Part shown: in pieces, positions 26,808-34,531 of the stretch
Numbering within the stretch: position 1 is the first letter of the stretch
Layout: each line of letters begins with the position of its first letter
NCBI RefSeq assembly: GCF_033096445.1
Contig: NZ_AP028155.1
Location: forward strand, 4,035,880-4,099,879
Length of the DNA: 64,000 bases
Direction of reading: 5' to 3'
From: Butyricimonas faecihominis
GTDB lineage: Bacteria > Bacteroidota > Bacteroidia > Bacteroidales > Marinifilaceae
The notes under the pieces: model-generated
The model's input: only the letters and a program-made list of their open reading frames with translations
Database searches by the model: none
Told to the model about the DNA's origin: nothing
Translations under genes and position numbers: made by a program

Positions 26808-27288
26808 TTCCTCCTATTGTTATTTCTGTTGCTTTGATAAAATGTAAATGATGAACTATTATTTTTTGATTTAAGATACATAATTGGTGATTGGGATATT
26901 CAAAAGATAATTTTCCCAATGCATCATCTTTGCTTATAGTACCAGCAAAATACAGGTCGATGGTGTTAAATACCTTGTCATTTGCTATCCCTCCTTCTAC
27001 TAGATCAAAATGTTCCATTCCCATCCCCTTGCGGCATTTACCAACGTAATCTAACCACTCTTCGTTGTAACTACAGAACGTTTTAATTTTAAAATCACTC
27101 AACTCATCATCTAATAAATATTCGTTAATATAAGCTTTCTGCTTTTTAAGTAAAAAGCGCATGGCGTATTTCCGAGCTTGGTCATATAAAGACGTTAGGT
27201 AAAATCCTTTGCCAAAATCTAGATGATCGCGTGAGTGATATACATCTGCGAGTTCAATTATATATGGTGATGCGTGATACAGTTTCAT
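26788..27288 (-). CDS. DUF3990 family protein, ADP-ribosyltransferase-like
   Basis: A 166-aa soluble protein. The start KLYHAS (conserved His near residue 4) and HLDFGKGFYLTSLYDQARKYAMRF (conserved Tyr near residue 30) are the DUF3990 signature, and they resemble the H and Y motifs of the ADP-ribosyltransferase fold. A later EYPNHQLCILNQKIIVHHLHF segment occupies the third motif position, with glutamine rather than glutamate. Middle motifs EEWLDYV-KCRKGMGMEHFDLVEGGIANDKVFNTIDLYFAG are also family-like. It is framed by two small genes, overlapping the upstream stop by 4 bp and the downstream start by 20 bp. A toxin or nucleotide-modifying role is inference. Confidence 0.85.
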   Translation of the reverse strand: MKLYHASPYIIELADVYHSRDHLDFGKGFYLTSLYDQARKYAMRFLLKKQKAYINEYLLDDELSDFKIKTFCSYNEEWLDYVGKCRKGMGMEHFDLVEGGIANDKVFNTIDLYFAGTISKDDALGKLSFEYPNHQLCILNQKIIVHHLHFIKATEITIGGIEDASR

Positions 27289-27500
27289 GCTAACAATCCT
27301 TTTTCTTTCATATATTGAATAAGATCTTCTACGATGTATTCTTTACTGAACGTGTGAAGTACATCGTATCCTGGAATCAGATATTCTGTAAGGATTCCAG
27401 AAGAACGTAGTAGCCCGTATACTTTTCCGGCACTCATCTTTAATGTGTCCGCAAGGTTGCCCACGCAAAAAGTTATAAAACTCAATATTTCAAGATTCAT
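27285..27500 (-). CDS. DUF3791 family small protein
   Basis: A 71-aa protein matching the DUF3791 pattern: FITFCVGNLADTLKMSAGKVYGLLRSSGILTEYLIPGYDVLHTFSKEYIVEDLIQYMKEKG. The YDVLHT and YIVEDL motifs are the strongest hits. It is the first gene of a three-gene minus-strand cassette and its stop overlaps the DUF3990 start (ATGA type). DUF3791 and DUF3990 genes often sit side by side, which suggests they work as a pair. Confidence 0.85.
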   Translation of the reverse strand: MNLEILSFITFCVGNLADTLKMSAGKVYGLLRSSGILTEYLIPGYDVLHTFSKEYIVEDLIQYMKEKGLLA

Positions 27501-27769
27501 ATTTTTTTCACTGATTGTTATTGCAAAAATAACACTATTTCTCCGTAATTCAATCGATTCTTATTGTTTTATATTCGTTTGTATCTTAGACTTTTCGTAC
27601 CGACTTTTTCAGCAAATATTGGATTGGGATTCTTTAAGCGGTCGGTCGATTCTCCATGATATAATCCCGGTAAGGGATCGCGGGTGTATTTCGAGTAGGT
27701 TGAAGGGTACTCTCGTTAAATTTTCATGCATGGATCAAGCCAAGATGAAAGACAATTGATCCTCTCCGT

Positions 27770-27813
27770 CCCGTTGACTTCCCGTTGATTTCCCGTTGAC
27801 TTCCCATTGACTA
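27770..27813. repeat. Four tandem 11-bp repeats (cccgttgactt)
   Basis: Units are 27770-27780 cccgttgactt, 27781-27791 cccgttgattt, 27792-27802 cccgttgactt and 27803-27813 cccattgacta. The period is exactly 11 bp, as in three other spacers of this window whose unit sequences differ. Confidence 0.9.
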
Positions 27814-27951
27814 ATTAACGAGATACCGGTGCAAGTGTACTGGGATTCCTTGTTGTCCCCGAGTCATTGCACTAAAAACTGATCACTTTCATCGTCGTCC
27901 CCTATCGCTTGTAATGGTGGCGGAAGATTAACGATTCTATCTTTTTTATTG

Positions 27952-27959
27952 TAACTTTG
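27952..27959 (+). promoter_or_regulatory. Candidate -7 element (TAACTTTG) for the DUF3109 gene
   Basis: A perfect TAnnTTTG match, 43 bp before the ATG. No TTTG is seen at the usual upstream spacing. Confidence 0.5.
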
Positions 27960-27966
27960 CAAGATC

Positions 27967-27997
27967 ATTTTCAATTTTGCATTTTCAATTTTCAATT
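27967..27997. repeat. Dispersed caattttcaatt repeat
   Basis: The leader of the DUF3109 gene has three units of attttcaatt type. They are related to those at 3424-3454, 52911-52942 and 59419-59454. Confidence 0.55.
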
Positions 27998-28002
27998 AAA
28001 AC

Positions 28003-28590
28003 ATGATACAGATAGGGGATACGATTATAAGTCTGGATATTTTCGAGAAGAAATTTTGTTGTGATTTGGCAGTTTGTAAAGGAATATGTTGCGTGGACGG
28101 GGACTCGGGGGCGCCTTTGGAAGAAGGGGAGGCGGAACAGATCCGGGAAAATTACGAGAAGATTAAACCTTACATGAAACCCGAGGGAATTGCTGCCGTG
28201 GAGGAACAGGGCTTTTCAGTGATCGACATCGAGGGCGACACGGTTACCCCGTTAATCGATGGACGGGAGTGTGCGTATATTATCGAGGAGAACGGGTGTT
28301 CGTGGTGTGCCATTGAAAAAGCGTGGAGCCGGGGAGAGAGTTCTTTCCGTAAACCTATATCTTGCCACATGTACCCGATCCGGGTGAAACAATACCAGAA
28401 TTACGAGGCGATGAATTATGACCAGTGGACGATTTGTGCTTGCGCCCGCTTAAAGGGTGAGCAAGAGGGGATTCCGGTGTACGTGTTTTTGAAAGATGCT
28501 CTCATTCGCAAATACGGGGAGGAGTGGTACGAGCAATTATGCTACGCCGCACGGGAGATCGAGACGGGAAAAATCAAGTTCGGACGCTAA
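28003..28590 (+). CDS. DUF3109 family cysteine-rich protein
   Basis: A 195-aa cytosolic protein with FCCDLAVCKGICCVDGDSGAPL near residues 18-39, CAYIIEENGCSWCAIEKAW near 89-107, and CHMYPIRV and TICACAR downstream. The spaced cysteines resemble the YkgJ-like CxxCxxxC metal or iron-sulfur sites. DUF3109 is common in Bacteroidota but has no assigned reaction that I know of. It starts at the first ATG after a promoter-like TAACTTTG. The tRNA-His promoter begins 18 bp after its stop. Confidence 0.92.
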   Translation: MIQIGDTIISLDIFEKKFCCDLAVCKGICCVDGDSGAPLEEGEAEQIRENYEKIKPYMKPEGIAAVEEQGFSVIDIEGDTVTPLIDGRECAYIIEENGCSWCAIEKAWSRGESSFRKPISCHMYPIRVKQYQNYEAMNYDQWTICACARLKGEQEGIPVYVFLKDALIRKYGEEWYEQLCYAAREIETGKIKFGR

Positions 28591-28607
28591 TTTTTTTGGG
28601 ACTTTTC

Positions 28608-28638
28608 TTTGCGGAAAAAGAAAGTTATTCTATCTTTG
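28608..28638 (+). promoter_or_regulatory. Promoter of tRNA-His
   Basis: TTTG (28608-28611), 19 bp, TATCTTTG (28631-28638): a perfect match to the Bacteroidota consensus. The -7 box ends 17 bp before the tRNA, implying a leader of about 10 nt. Confidence 0.88.
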
Positions 28639-28655
28639 CAGCGCAAAAGCAAAAT

Positions 28656-28730
28656 GGTGGATGTAGCTCAGTCGGTTAGAGCGTCGGATTGTGGTTCCGA
28701 AGGTCGTCGGTTCGAGACCGATCTTCCACC
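28656..28730 (+). tRNA. tRNA-His (anticodon GUG)
   Basis: The sequence GTGGATGTAGCTCAGTCGG gives the acceptor and D arms. The anticodon loop TTGTGGT has GTG at 28691-28693, and the T arm reads GTCGGTTCGAGACCGAT. The acceptor closes with CTTCCAC, with one T-T mismatch. The additional G at 28656 opposite C at 28730 provides the G-1:C73 pair diagnostic of tRNA-His. CCA is not encoded. Confidence 0.96.
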
Positions 28731-28737
28731 CGCGGAG

Positions 28738-28770
28738 ACGGAGAATTGAAATTCAGTTCTCCGTTTTTTT
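28738..28770 (+). terminator. Terminator of tRNA-His
   Basis: A stem (28738-28750 acggagaattgaa with 28752-28764 ttcagttctccgt, one G-U pair, tip unpaired) is followed directly by seven T residues to 28770. Confidence 0.9.
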
Positions 28771-28836
28771 ATTTCTTTCCGGTTGGGAAGAATGGAAATT
28801 CAGATGAAGATCAAGTGGCCTCTTGTAATATAACAC

Positions 28837-29001
28837 GGTGAAATCCCGTTGTGTTTTCGATGAAGACAGGGAACACCTTCGCTTCATCTTCGGTACACCT
28901 TCGCTACTCCCTCGCTCACGGGCGTCAGTGTGGCGAAAGTGTTCCGAGAACGTGCCGGGGAAGAATATTGACTTGAATGTTATTTCAACGGGATTTCACC
29001 C
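28837..29001. repeat. 165-bp fold-back element with nested inverted repeats
   Basis: Outer arms are a perfect 15-bp inverted repeat (28837-28851 ggtgaaatcccgttg with 28987-29001). Inner arms are a 13-bp inverted repeat with one mismatch (28870-28882 ggaacaccttcgc with 28933-28945). The apical part contains two cacctTCGC direct copies. It has no coding capacity and looks like a small non-autonomous element or a structured RNA. Confidence 0.7.
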
Positions 29002-29114
29002 GTTTTTCACTTGAACAGGGGAATGCCTGCCCTCCGTGTTCCTATCCTTGAGCCTCCTCCGTCTTTTCGTGAGAGTCCCTAGTATTTTTATTGATAGTTC
29101 ATTGAGACCACGAA

Positions 29115-29147
29115 GCATTCATCCTGCATTCATCTTGCATTCATCCT
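29115..29147. repeat. Three tandem 11-bp repeats (gcattcatcct)
   Basis: Units are 29115-29125 gcattcatcct, 29126-29136 gcattcatctt and 29137-29147 gcattcatcct. The period is again exactly 11 bp. Confidence 0.88.
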
Positions 29148-29413
29148 TGATAAATAAGATATTTTCATCGTTTTTGCTTGGATGCTCCTTCTATTGGGAT
29201 GTATATTTGTGCTAAGAATTGTTATGGTTGAAAGAAAGGGGAGGATAGGAAAGGGCTAGAGAAAGCCAATCGAATTCCTAGATGTTATATCTTCTTTGGA
29301 TAAAGGGTATATTCATGGTAATATTCCGGTAAAATTTTCAACTGTACTTGAAAATTCTTGTGTTTGTAGGAAAATATTCGGTTATGATTGAATATATATT
29401 CTTGTGGTGTTTT

Positions 29414-29444
29414 TTTGCAAGGACGAGAATTATGTCTATTTTTA
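29414..29444 (+). promoter_or_regulatory. Candidate promoter of gcvP
   Basis: TTTG (29414-29417), 19 bp, TATTTTTA (29437-29444). The spacing and -33 element are perfect; the last base of the -7 element is A instead of G. The leader would be about 55 nt. Confidence 0.6.
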
Positions 29445-29504
29445 CACAATCGTTGACGAAACGGTGTAATTGAATATAAATCATTAATAATTAGAATAAA
29501 TTAC

Positions 29505-32393
29505 ATGGCAACAGAGAAATTTTTGTGGAGACACATAGGGCCACGTCCGGAGGATATTGAAAATATGCTCAAAGTGGTTGGTGTTAGTTCACTTGACGAG
29601 TTGATCGAGCAAACCGTGCCGGAGTCTATCCGTTTGAAAAAACCGTTGGATTTGCCGGCTCCTCTAACCGAGTTCGAGTTTATCTCCCGGATGAAGGCGG
29701 TAGCTTCAAAAAATAAATTATACAGAACCTTTATCGGTCAAGGATATTATGACACGATTACCCCTGCCGTGATCCAACGGAATATTTTGGAGAACCCGGC
29801 TTGGTACACGTCATACACTCCCTATCAGGCTGAAGTTTCACAAGGGCGTTTGGAGGCTTTACTGAATTTCCAAACGATGGTGGTGGAACTTACCGGAATG
29901 GAAATTTCTAACTGTTCGCTGCTTGACGAGGCCACGGCTGCTGCAGAATCAATGACGATGATGTACGGTCTGCGCGGTAAAGAGATGAAAAAAGCGGGTG
30001 CCAACAAATTGTTTGTTGACAACCAGATTTTCCCGCAGACAAAGGACGTGTTGATCACCCGTTCTGCCCCGCAAGGAATTGAGTTGGTTTATGGTGATTA
30101 TGACACGTTTGAATTTACCCCGGATGTATTCGGTGCTATTATCCAGTACCCGGCTGCTAACGGTGAGGTCCGTGATTACAAGGCTTTTGCTGATCGTGTA
30201 CATGCGAACGGTGCTTTGTTGTCGGTAGTGGCTGACATGATGAGTCTCGTGTTGCTGACTCCTCCGGGAGAATGGGGTGCTGACGTGGTTGTGGGAACAA
30301 CGCAACGTTTCGGTATCCCGATGTCTTACGGTGGACCTCATGCTGCTTACATGGCAACGAGAGAGGAATACAAACGTAACATCGTGGGACGTATTATCGG
30401 TGTGACGATTGATGCACAGGGAAATCATGCATTGCGTTTGGCTTTGCAGACCCGTGAACAACATATCAAACGGGAGAAAGCTTCTTCCAATATCTGTACT
30501 GCCAAGGCTTTGAATGCCACGATGGCCGGATTCTATGCCGCTTATCACGGTCGGGAAGGATTGGAAAGAATTGCCCGTCACATTCACTCTGCAGCCGTGA
30601 TTTTGGCCGAAGAAATCCAGAAATTAGGCTACAAGCTGAAAGTGGATAAATTCTTTGACACGTTGCGTTTCGAGTTGCCGGAGGGAGTTTCTCAAGCTGC
30701 CGTTCGTGACGCTGCCTTGGAACAGGAAATCAACTTGTTCTATTGCAACTGCGGTTGTGGTAAAGTAGTTGGTTTGTCAACTGACGAGAAGATCAACGAG
30801 AAAGAAATTAACACGTTAATCGGTATTTTCGCCAAGGCTGCCGGAAAGACTGCCGATCACGTGGAATTCCTTGACGATCGCACGGTGCTTGACCCGACGA
30901 TGTTGCGTGACGACGAGATTCTGCAACAATCCGTGTTCAACATCTATCACTCCGAGACCGGAATGATGCGTTACATGAAGAATCTGGAGAGAAGAGATAT
31001 TTCTTTGGCTACTTCCATGATTTCTTTGGGATCTTGTACGATGAAATTGAATGCTGCTGTTGAGATGTTGCCGATCACGTGGCCGGAACTGGGTGCTATC
31101 CACCCGTTTGCCCCGATGTCTCAGGCGGAAGGTTATCAGCAAATGATCCGGGAAACCGAAGAAATGCTGTGCAAGGTGACCGGATTTGCCGGATGCAGTT
31201 TGATGCCGAATTCCGGTGCTGCCGGAGAGTATTCCGCTTTGATGGTGATCCGTCAATATCATATCTCTCGCGGAGAGGGTCATCGTAACGTGATCCTGAT
31301 CCCGGCTTCCGCTCATGGTACGAACCCGGCTTCCAGTACGATGGCAGGTTTCAAGATTCTTGTTACCGCTACTGACCCGGAAGGAAATATCGACGTGGAA
31401 GATTTCCGCAAGAAAGCTATCGAAAACCGGGATAATTTGATCGGTGCGATGATCACGTACCCCTCAACTCACGGTATTTTCGAGGAATCAATCAAGGAAT
31501 TGTGCAAGATTGTTCACGAGAATGGCGGACAAGTATTCATGGATGGTGCCAACATGAACGGGCAGTGTGGTTTGACCAGCCCGGGAGAGATCGGTGCTGA
31601 CGCTTGTCACTTGAATTTGCACAAGACATTTGCTATGCCTCACGGTGGTGGTGGTCCCGGTGTCGGCCCGATCTGCGTGGCTCCTCACTTGGTGAAATTC
31701 TTACCATCACACACGATGGTAAAGACCGGAGGCGAGGAAGGTATTCACGCTGTGGCTGCCGCTCCTTACGGTTCAGTTGGAATGTTACCTGTAACTTACG
31801 GTTACTTGTTAATGTTGGGTGGCGAAGGTTTGGCTATGGTGACCAAGATGGCGATTTTGAACGCGAACTATCTGGCTTCATCTTTCGAGAAATTAGGATT
31901 CAAGATTCTGTTCAAGGGATCGAAAGGTCGTGTAGGTCACGAGATGATCTGGGATTGCAACATGTTCAATAAAGAATACGGAATTTCTGAGTTGGATATT
32001 GCCAAACGTTTGATGGACTTCGGTTTCCACGCTCCTACCTTGTCATTCCCCGTTCACGGGACCTTGATGGTTGAGCCGACGGAGAGCGAGCCGAAAGAAG
32101 AGTTGGATCGTTTCATCGAGGCGTTGAAGACTATCCGCGAGGAAATGATCGAGGTGGGTGAAGGTAAAGCCGACAAGACGGACAACGTTTTGAAGAATGC
32201 ACCTCACACGCATAAAGTGTTGACGGCTGACGAGTGGTCTCACGCTTACCTGCGTAGCAAGGCGGCTTACCCGCTTGCATGGGTGGCTGAGAACAAATTC
32301 TGGCCGCAAGTAGGTCGTGTGGATGATGGTTATGGTGATCGTAACCTGATGTGTACCTGCGATCCGCTTGAGTCATACACGGATGAGAAATAA
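29505..32393 (+). CDS. gcvP: Glycine dehydrogenase (decarboxylating), P protein
   Basis: A 962-aa pyridoxal-phosphate enzyme of the glycine cleavage system. It decarboxylates glycine and passes the aminomethyl group to the lipoyl H protein. It is the single-chain form, fusing the two halves found as separate subunits in some bacteria. The catalytic lysine is K707 in NLHKTFAMPHGGGGPG. The N-terminal FLWRHIGPRPEDIENML and the GQGYYDTITPAVIQRNILENP region are classic. H and T protein genes are not adjacent. It stands as a single gene with its own terminator. Confidence 0.97.
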   Translation: MATEKFLWRHIGPRPEDIENMLKVVGVSSLDELIEQTVPESIRLKKPLDLPAPLTEFEFISRMKAVASKNKLYRTFIGQGYYDTITPAVIQRNILENPAWYTSYTPYQAEVSQGRLEALLNFQTMVVELTGMEISNCSLLDEATAAAESMTMMYGLRGKEMKKAGANKLFVDNQIFPQTKDVLITRSAPQGIELVYGDYDTFEFTPDVFGAIIQYPAANGEVRDYKAFADRVHANGALLSVVADMMSLVLLTPPGEWGADVVVGTTQRFGIPMSYGGPHAAYMATREEYKRNIVGRIIGVTIDAQGNHALRLALQTREQHIKREKASSNICTAKALNATMAGFYAAYHGREGLERIARHIHSAAVILAEEIQKLGYKLKVDKFFDTLRFELPEGVSQAAVRDAALEQEINLFYCNCGCGKVVGLSTDEKINEKEINTLIGIFAKAAGKTADHVEFLDDRTVLDPTMLRDDEILQQSVFNIYHSETGMMRYMKNLERRDISLATSMISLGSCTMKLNAAVEMLPITWPELGAIHPFAPMSQAEGYQQMIRETEEMLCKVTGFAGCSLMPNSGAAGEYSALMVIRQYHISRGEGHRNVILIPASAHGTNPASSTMAGFKILVTATDPEGNIDVEDFRKKAIENRDNLIGAMITYPSTHGIFEESIKELCKIVHENGGQVFMDGANMNGQCGLTSPGEIGADACHLNLHKTFAMPHGGGGPGVGPICVAPHLVKFLPSHTMVKTGGEEGIHAVAAAPYGSVGMLPVTYGYLLMLGGEGLAMVTKMAILNANYLASSFEKLGFKILFKGSKGRVGHEMIWDCNMFNKEYGISELDIAKRLMDFGFHAPTLSFPVHGTLMVEPTESEPKEELDRFIEALKTIREEMIEVGEGKADKTDNVLKNAPHTHKVLTADEWSHAYLRSKAAYPLAWVAENKFWPQVGRVDDGYGDRNLMCTCDPLESYTDEK

Positions 32394-32410
32394 ATTCTTT
32401 TAAATTATAG

Positions 32411-32445
32411 GGAAAGCGTTTCATGTTGAGGTTGAAACGCTTTCC
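32411..32445 (+). terminator. Terminator after gcvP
   Basis: A perfect 13-bp stem (32411-32423 ggaaagcgtttca with 32433-32445 tgaaacgctttcc) is followed by a T/C-rich tract. It ends only 15 bp before the sigma-factor ATG, so little room is left for a separate promoter of that gene. Confidence 0.85.
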
Positions 32446-32459
32446 TCTTCTTATTTTCC

Positions 32460-33035
32460 ATGGAGGAAAGCATGTTAGATCAAGATGTTTTGTTGGATTT
32501 GTTGGCACGTAAGGATAACCGGGCTTATCAATATTTGTATCAATGCTACTACGTGGCGTTGAAGGCTTTGGCAAATTATTACGTGAAGGATAATGATGTG
32601 GCGGAAGATTTGGTGCAAGACGTGTTTATTTCTTTGTTGGAAAGTGACTACAAGTTCAAGACGGAGAATGACATCAAGTATTTTTTATACAGTTCTCTGA
32701 AAAATAGATGTATTAGTCATTCCAGAAAACAGAAAGTCCGGGATAAATATTACCGGGATGTTTTGTCCTCGCAAAATGAAGAGGAACATTTTTGGGATAA
32801 GGTGCTGGAAGAGGATGTTTATGCCCGGTTGATGGCAGCTATCGAGACTCTGCCGCCTCAGTGTAAATTAGTAATGATGATGACCCTAGATGGGTTGAAA
32901 GCGTCGGAGATTGCCGAACGTTTGCATATTTCCGTGGATACCGTGAAGGATCATAAAAGTAACGGGAAGAAAAAGTTGACCGCCCAGTTGAAAGATGCAG
33001 AGTTGCTCTGTTTGATTGGATTCCTTTGGTTGTAA
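32460..33035 (+). CDS. ECF-type RNA polymerase sigma factor
   Basis: A 191-aa sigma-70 factor of the extracytoplasmic-function class. The region 2 core is near residues 18-85 (YQYLYQCYYVALKALANYYVKDNDVAEDLVQDVFISLLE). The region 4 HTH is near 120-175 (LMAAIETLPPQCKLVMMMTLDGLKASEIAERLHISVDTVKDHKSNGKKKL). It heads the FecR-SusCD locus and should act in a FecI-like way: released by the FecR partner when the TonB receptor signals. An internal ATG at 32472 is an alternative start. It lies just after the gcvP terminator, so basal expression may come from read-through. Confidence 0.94.
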   Translation: MEESMLDQDVLLDLLARKDNRAYQYLYQCYYVALKALANYYVKDNDVAEDLVQDVFISLLESDYKFKTENDIKYFLYSSLKNRCISHSRKQKVRDKYYRDVLSSQNEEEHFWDKVLEEDVYARLMAAIETLPPQCKLVMMMTLDGLKASEIAERLHISVDTVKDHKSNGKKKLTAQLKDAELLCLIGFLWL

Positions 33036-33332
33036 TACTCATCACGGAAGTGCTATTTTTTCAGGTGTAAAATTTTTTTTTAAGAGACACCCCCCTTTTG
33101 GGAGGTCGTGCGTTTTATTTATAGAACTGGGAATGAAATAGGTTTAAACGTTCCTTTATTAAGAGCATAAAGGTGGTTTAATAACGAGAAATCTATTAAA
33201 TCATTTTAATTGGAAAAACGCTGATTACAAACGCCTTAAAGAAGAGCAAAATTCCAACGTGAAAAAGGGAAATCTAAATATTTAAAATATCAATAATGGA
33301 ACGTTTAATGCGATTTTATAAATTGTATACTG
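33036..33332. promoter_or_regulatory. Control region of the FecR-SusCD operon
   Basis: This 297-bp spacer contains no TAnnTTTG element, so I see no primary-sigma promoter. It does contain a perfect 11-bp inverted repeat, 33144-33154 (ttaaacgttcc) and 33298-33308 (ggaacgtttaa). The right arm begins GGAAC, which resembles the -35 box of many ECF sigma factors. An ECF-dependent promoter near 33298-33332 is inference. The TATA-rich ATAAATTGTATAC segment follows. Confidence 0.4.
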
Positions 33333-34508
33333 ATGAACGATAAAGAAATGTTATTCAAAATATCCTTGTTGATTTCCAAGAGTTTATCTGGGAATATCAC
33401 GAAAGAGGAACAAGCCGAATTAGATTCGTGGCGGGAAGAATCCGAATATAACAAGAAGTTGTTCGAGCAAATTTGTTCGGAGACGGTAATGCGTGAAAAA
33501 CTTGCTCAATATAAGAGTGCGAACGTGCAGACTGCGTTTGATACCTTTGTTAAAAGAAGAGAGAAACTACATTCTCGTCAACGCTGGATAGGAAAGTTAT
33601 CCCGTTACGCGGCTATTTTTATCGTACCCGTGTTGGCCGTGGTGTTTTATTATAGCCAGAGAGAGAACGTTGAAATAACTGAAGAACCACAATCCAAGAG
33701 TGGGGTGGTTACGGTTCAGAGAAATTTGCCGGTGCTGACGCTTTCTAACGGGAAAGAAATGGTCTTGTATAATCAGGAGTTACTGTTGGAAGAAGAGAAC
33801 GGGGTAAGAATTTCGGTGAATGAAGAGGGACGTATGCAATATGACCGGGCGGATTCCGTGGGAACGGAAATAGTATATAACACGTTAACAACGCCTTCGC
33901 GGTGTGATTTTACGTTCACTTTGGCAGATGGAACAAAGGTGTGGATGAATGCTAAATCTTCTTTACGCTATCCGGTTGCTTTTCAGGGAAAAGAACGGGT
34001 GGTTTACGCGGAGGGAGAGATATTTCTGGAAGTGGCCCGGGATGAAAAACATCCGTTTTTCGTGATGCTTAACGGGATGAAAGTGGAGGTGCTGGGAACT
34101 TCCTTTAACGTGAATTCCTACGCGGATGAGAATTACACGGAGGTGACACTGGTGGAAGGACACGTGGCGGCTTACGTGGACGACAAGAGCTACGATCTAT
34201 TACCAAGCCGACAATTACGCTGGGATAAAGAGAGTGAATCCGTGGATATAAGAACCGTGAATGTTAATGATTATATCGCTTGGAAGAAAGGGCAATATGT
34301 ATTTAAGGGGCGGTCTTTGGAAGAGGTGGCTAAAGTATTGGAGCGCTGGTATGATATGGAGATTATTTTCGAGAATGAAAAAAGCAAGAAAACTGTTTAC
34401 ACGGGGGTAATTAATAAAGAGGAAAATTTTGATGCTTTTGTTTTGCGATTGAGAGAGACGTCATCTTTATCGTGTAGAATGGAAAGCAATAGATTATATA
34501 TCAGGTAA
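33333..34508 (+). CDS. FecR-type anti-sigma factor
   Basis: A 391-aa inner-membrane regulator. Residues 1-85 form the cytosolic sigma-binding part. A membrane helix is near 90-107 (RYAAIFIVPVLAVVFYY). The periplasmic FecR domain (about 185-285) has TPSRCDFTFTLADGTKVWMNAKSSLRYPVAF and EVLGTSFNVNSYADENYTEVTLVEGHV. A C-terminal DUF4974 domain (about 320-391, YIAWKKGQYVFKGRSLEEVAKVLERWYDMEIIFEN) would meet the STN domain of the SusC receptor. The gene is 24 bp before the first TlpA-type gene. Confidence 0.95.
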   Translation: MNDKEMLFKISLLISKSLSGNITKEEQAELDSWREESEYNKKLFEQICSETVMREKLAQYKSANVQTAFDTFVKRREKLHSRQRWIGKLSRYAAIFIVPVLAVVFYYSQRENVEITEEPQSKSGVVTVQRNLPVLTLSNGKEMVLYNQELLLEEENGVRISVNEEGRMQYDRADSVGTEIVYNTLTTPSRCDFTFTLADGTKVWMNAKSSLRYPVAFQGKERVVYAEGEIFLEVARDEKHPFFVMLNGMKVEVLGTSFNVNSYADENYTEVTLVEGHVAAYVDDKSYDLLPSRQLRWDKESESVDIRTVNVNDYIAWKKGQYVFKGRSLEEVAKVLERWYDMEIIFENEKSKKTVYTGVINKEENFDAFVLRLRETSSLSCRMESNRLYIR

Positions 34509-34531
34509 TTTTAATCGTAAAGGAAAATTGT

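Larger units (their letters stand above)
27501..28002. other. Intergenic region with 11-bp repeats
   Basis: This 502-bp region lies between the divergent cassette and the DUF3109 gene. It holds the four 11-bp repeats at 27770-27813, a -7 element at 27952-27959 and one copy of the dispersed caattttcaatt repeat. A plus-strand frame (27445-27759) overlaps the cassette start and shows no protein-like pattern, so I do not call it. Confidence 0.65.
28771..29504. other. Long intergenic region with fold-back element and 11-bp repeats
   Basis: This region of over 700 bp has no credible gene. It holds the nested inverted repeat at 28837-29001, three 11-bp repeats at 29115-29147 and the gcvP promoter at 29414-29444. 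I looked for a glycine riboswitch before gcvP and saw no convincing aptamer. Confidence 0.7.

Noticed and set aside
27445-27759. Plus-strand 104-aa frame upstream of the repeat array
   Set aside because: It overlaps the start of the DUF3791 gene and its leader, is rich in F, I and S as expected from AT-rich DNA, and shows no domain.
28771-29504. Glycine riboswitch before gcvP
   Set aside because: No tandem aptamer-like conserved core was seen; the predicted gcvP leader is only about 55 nt.
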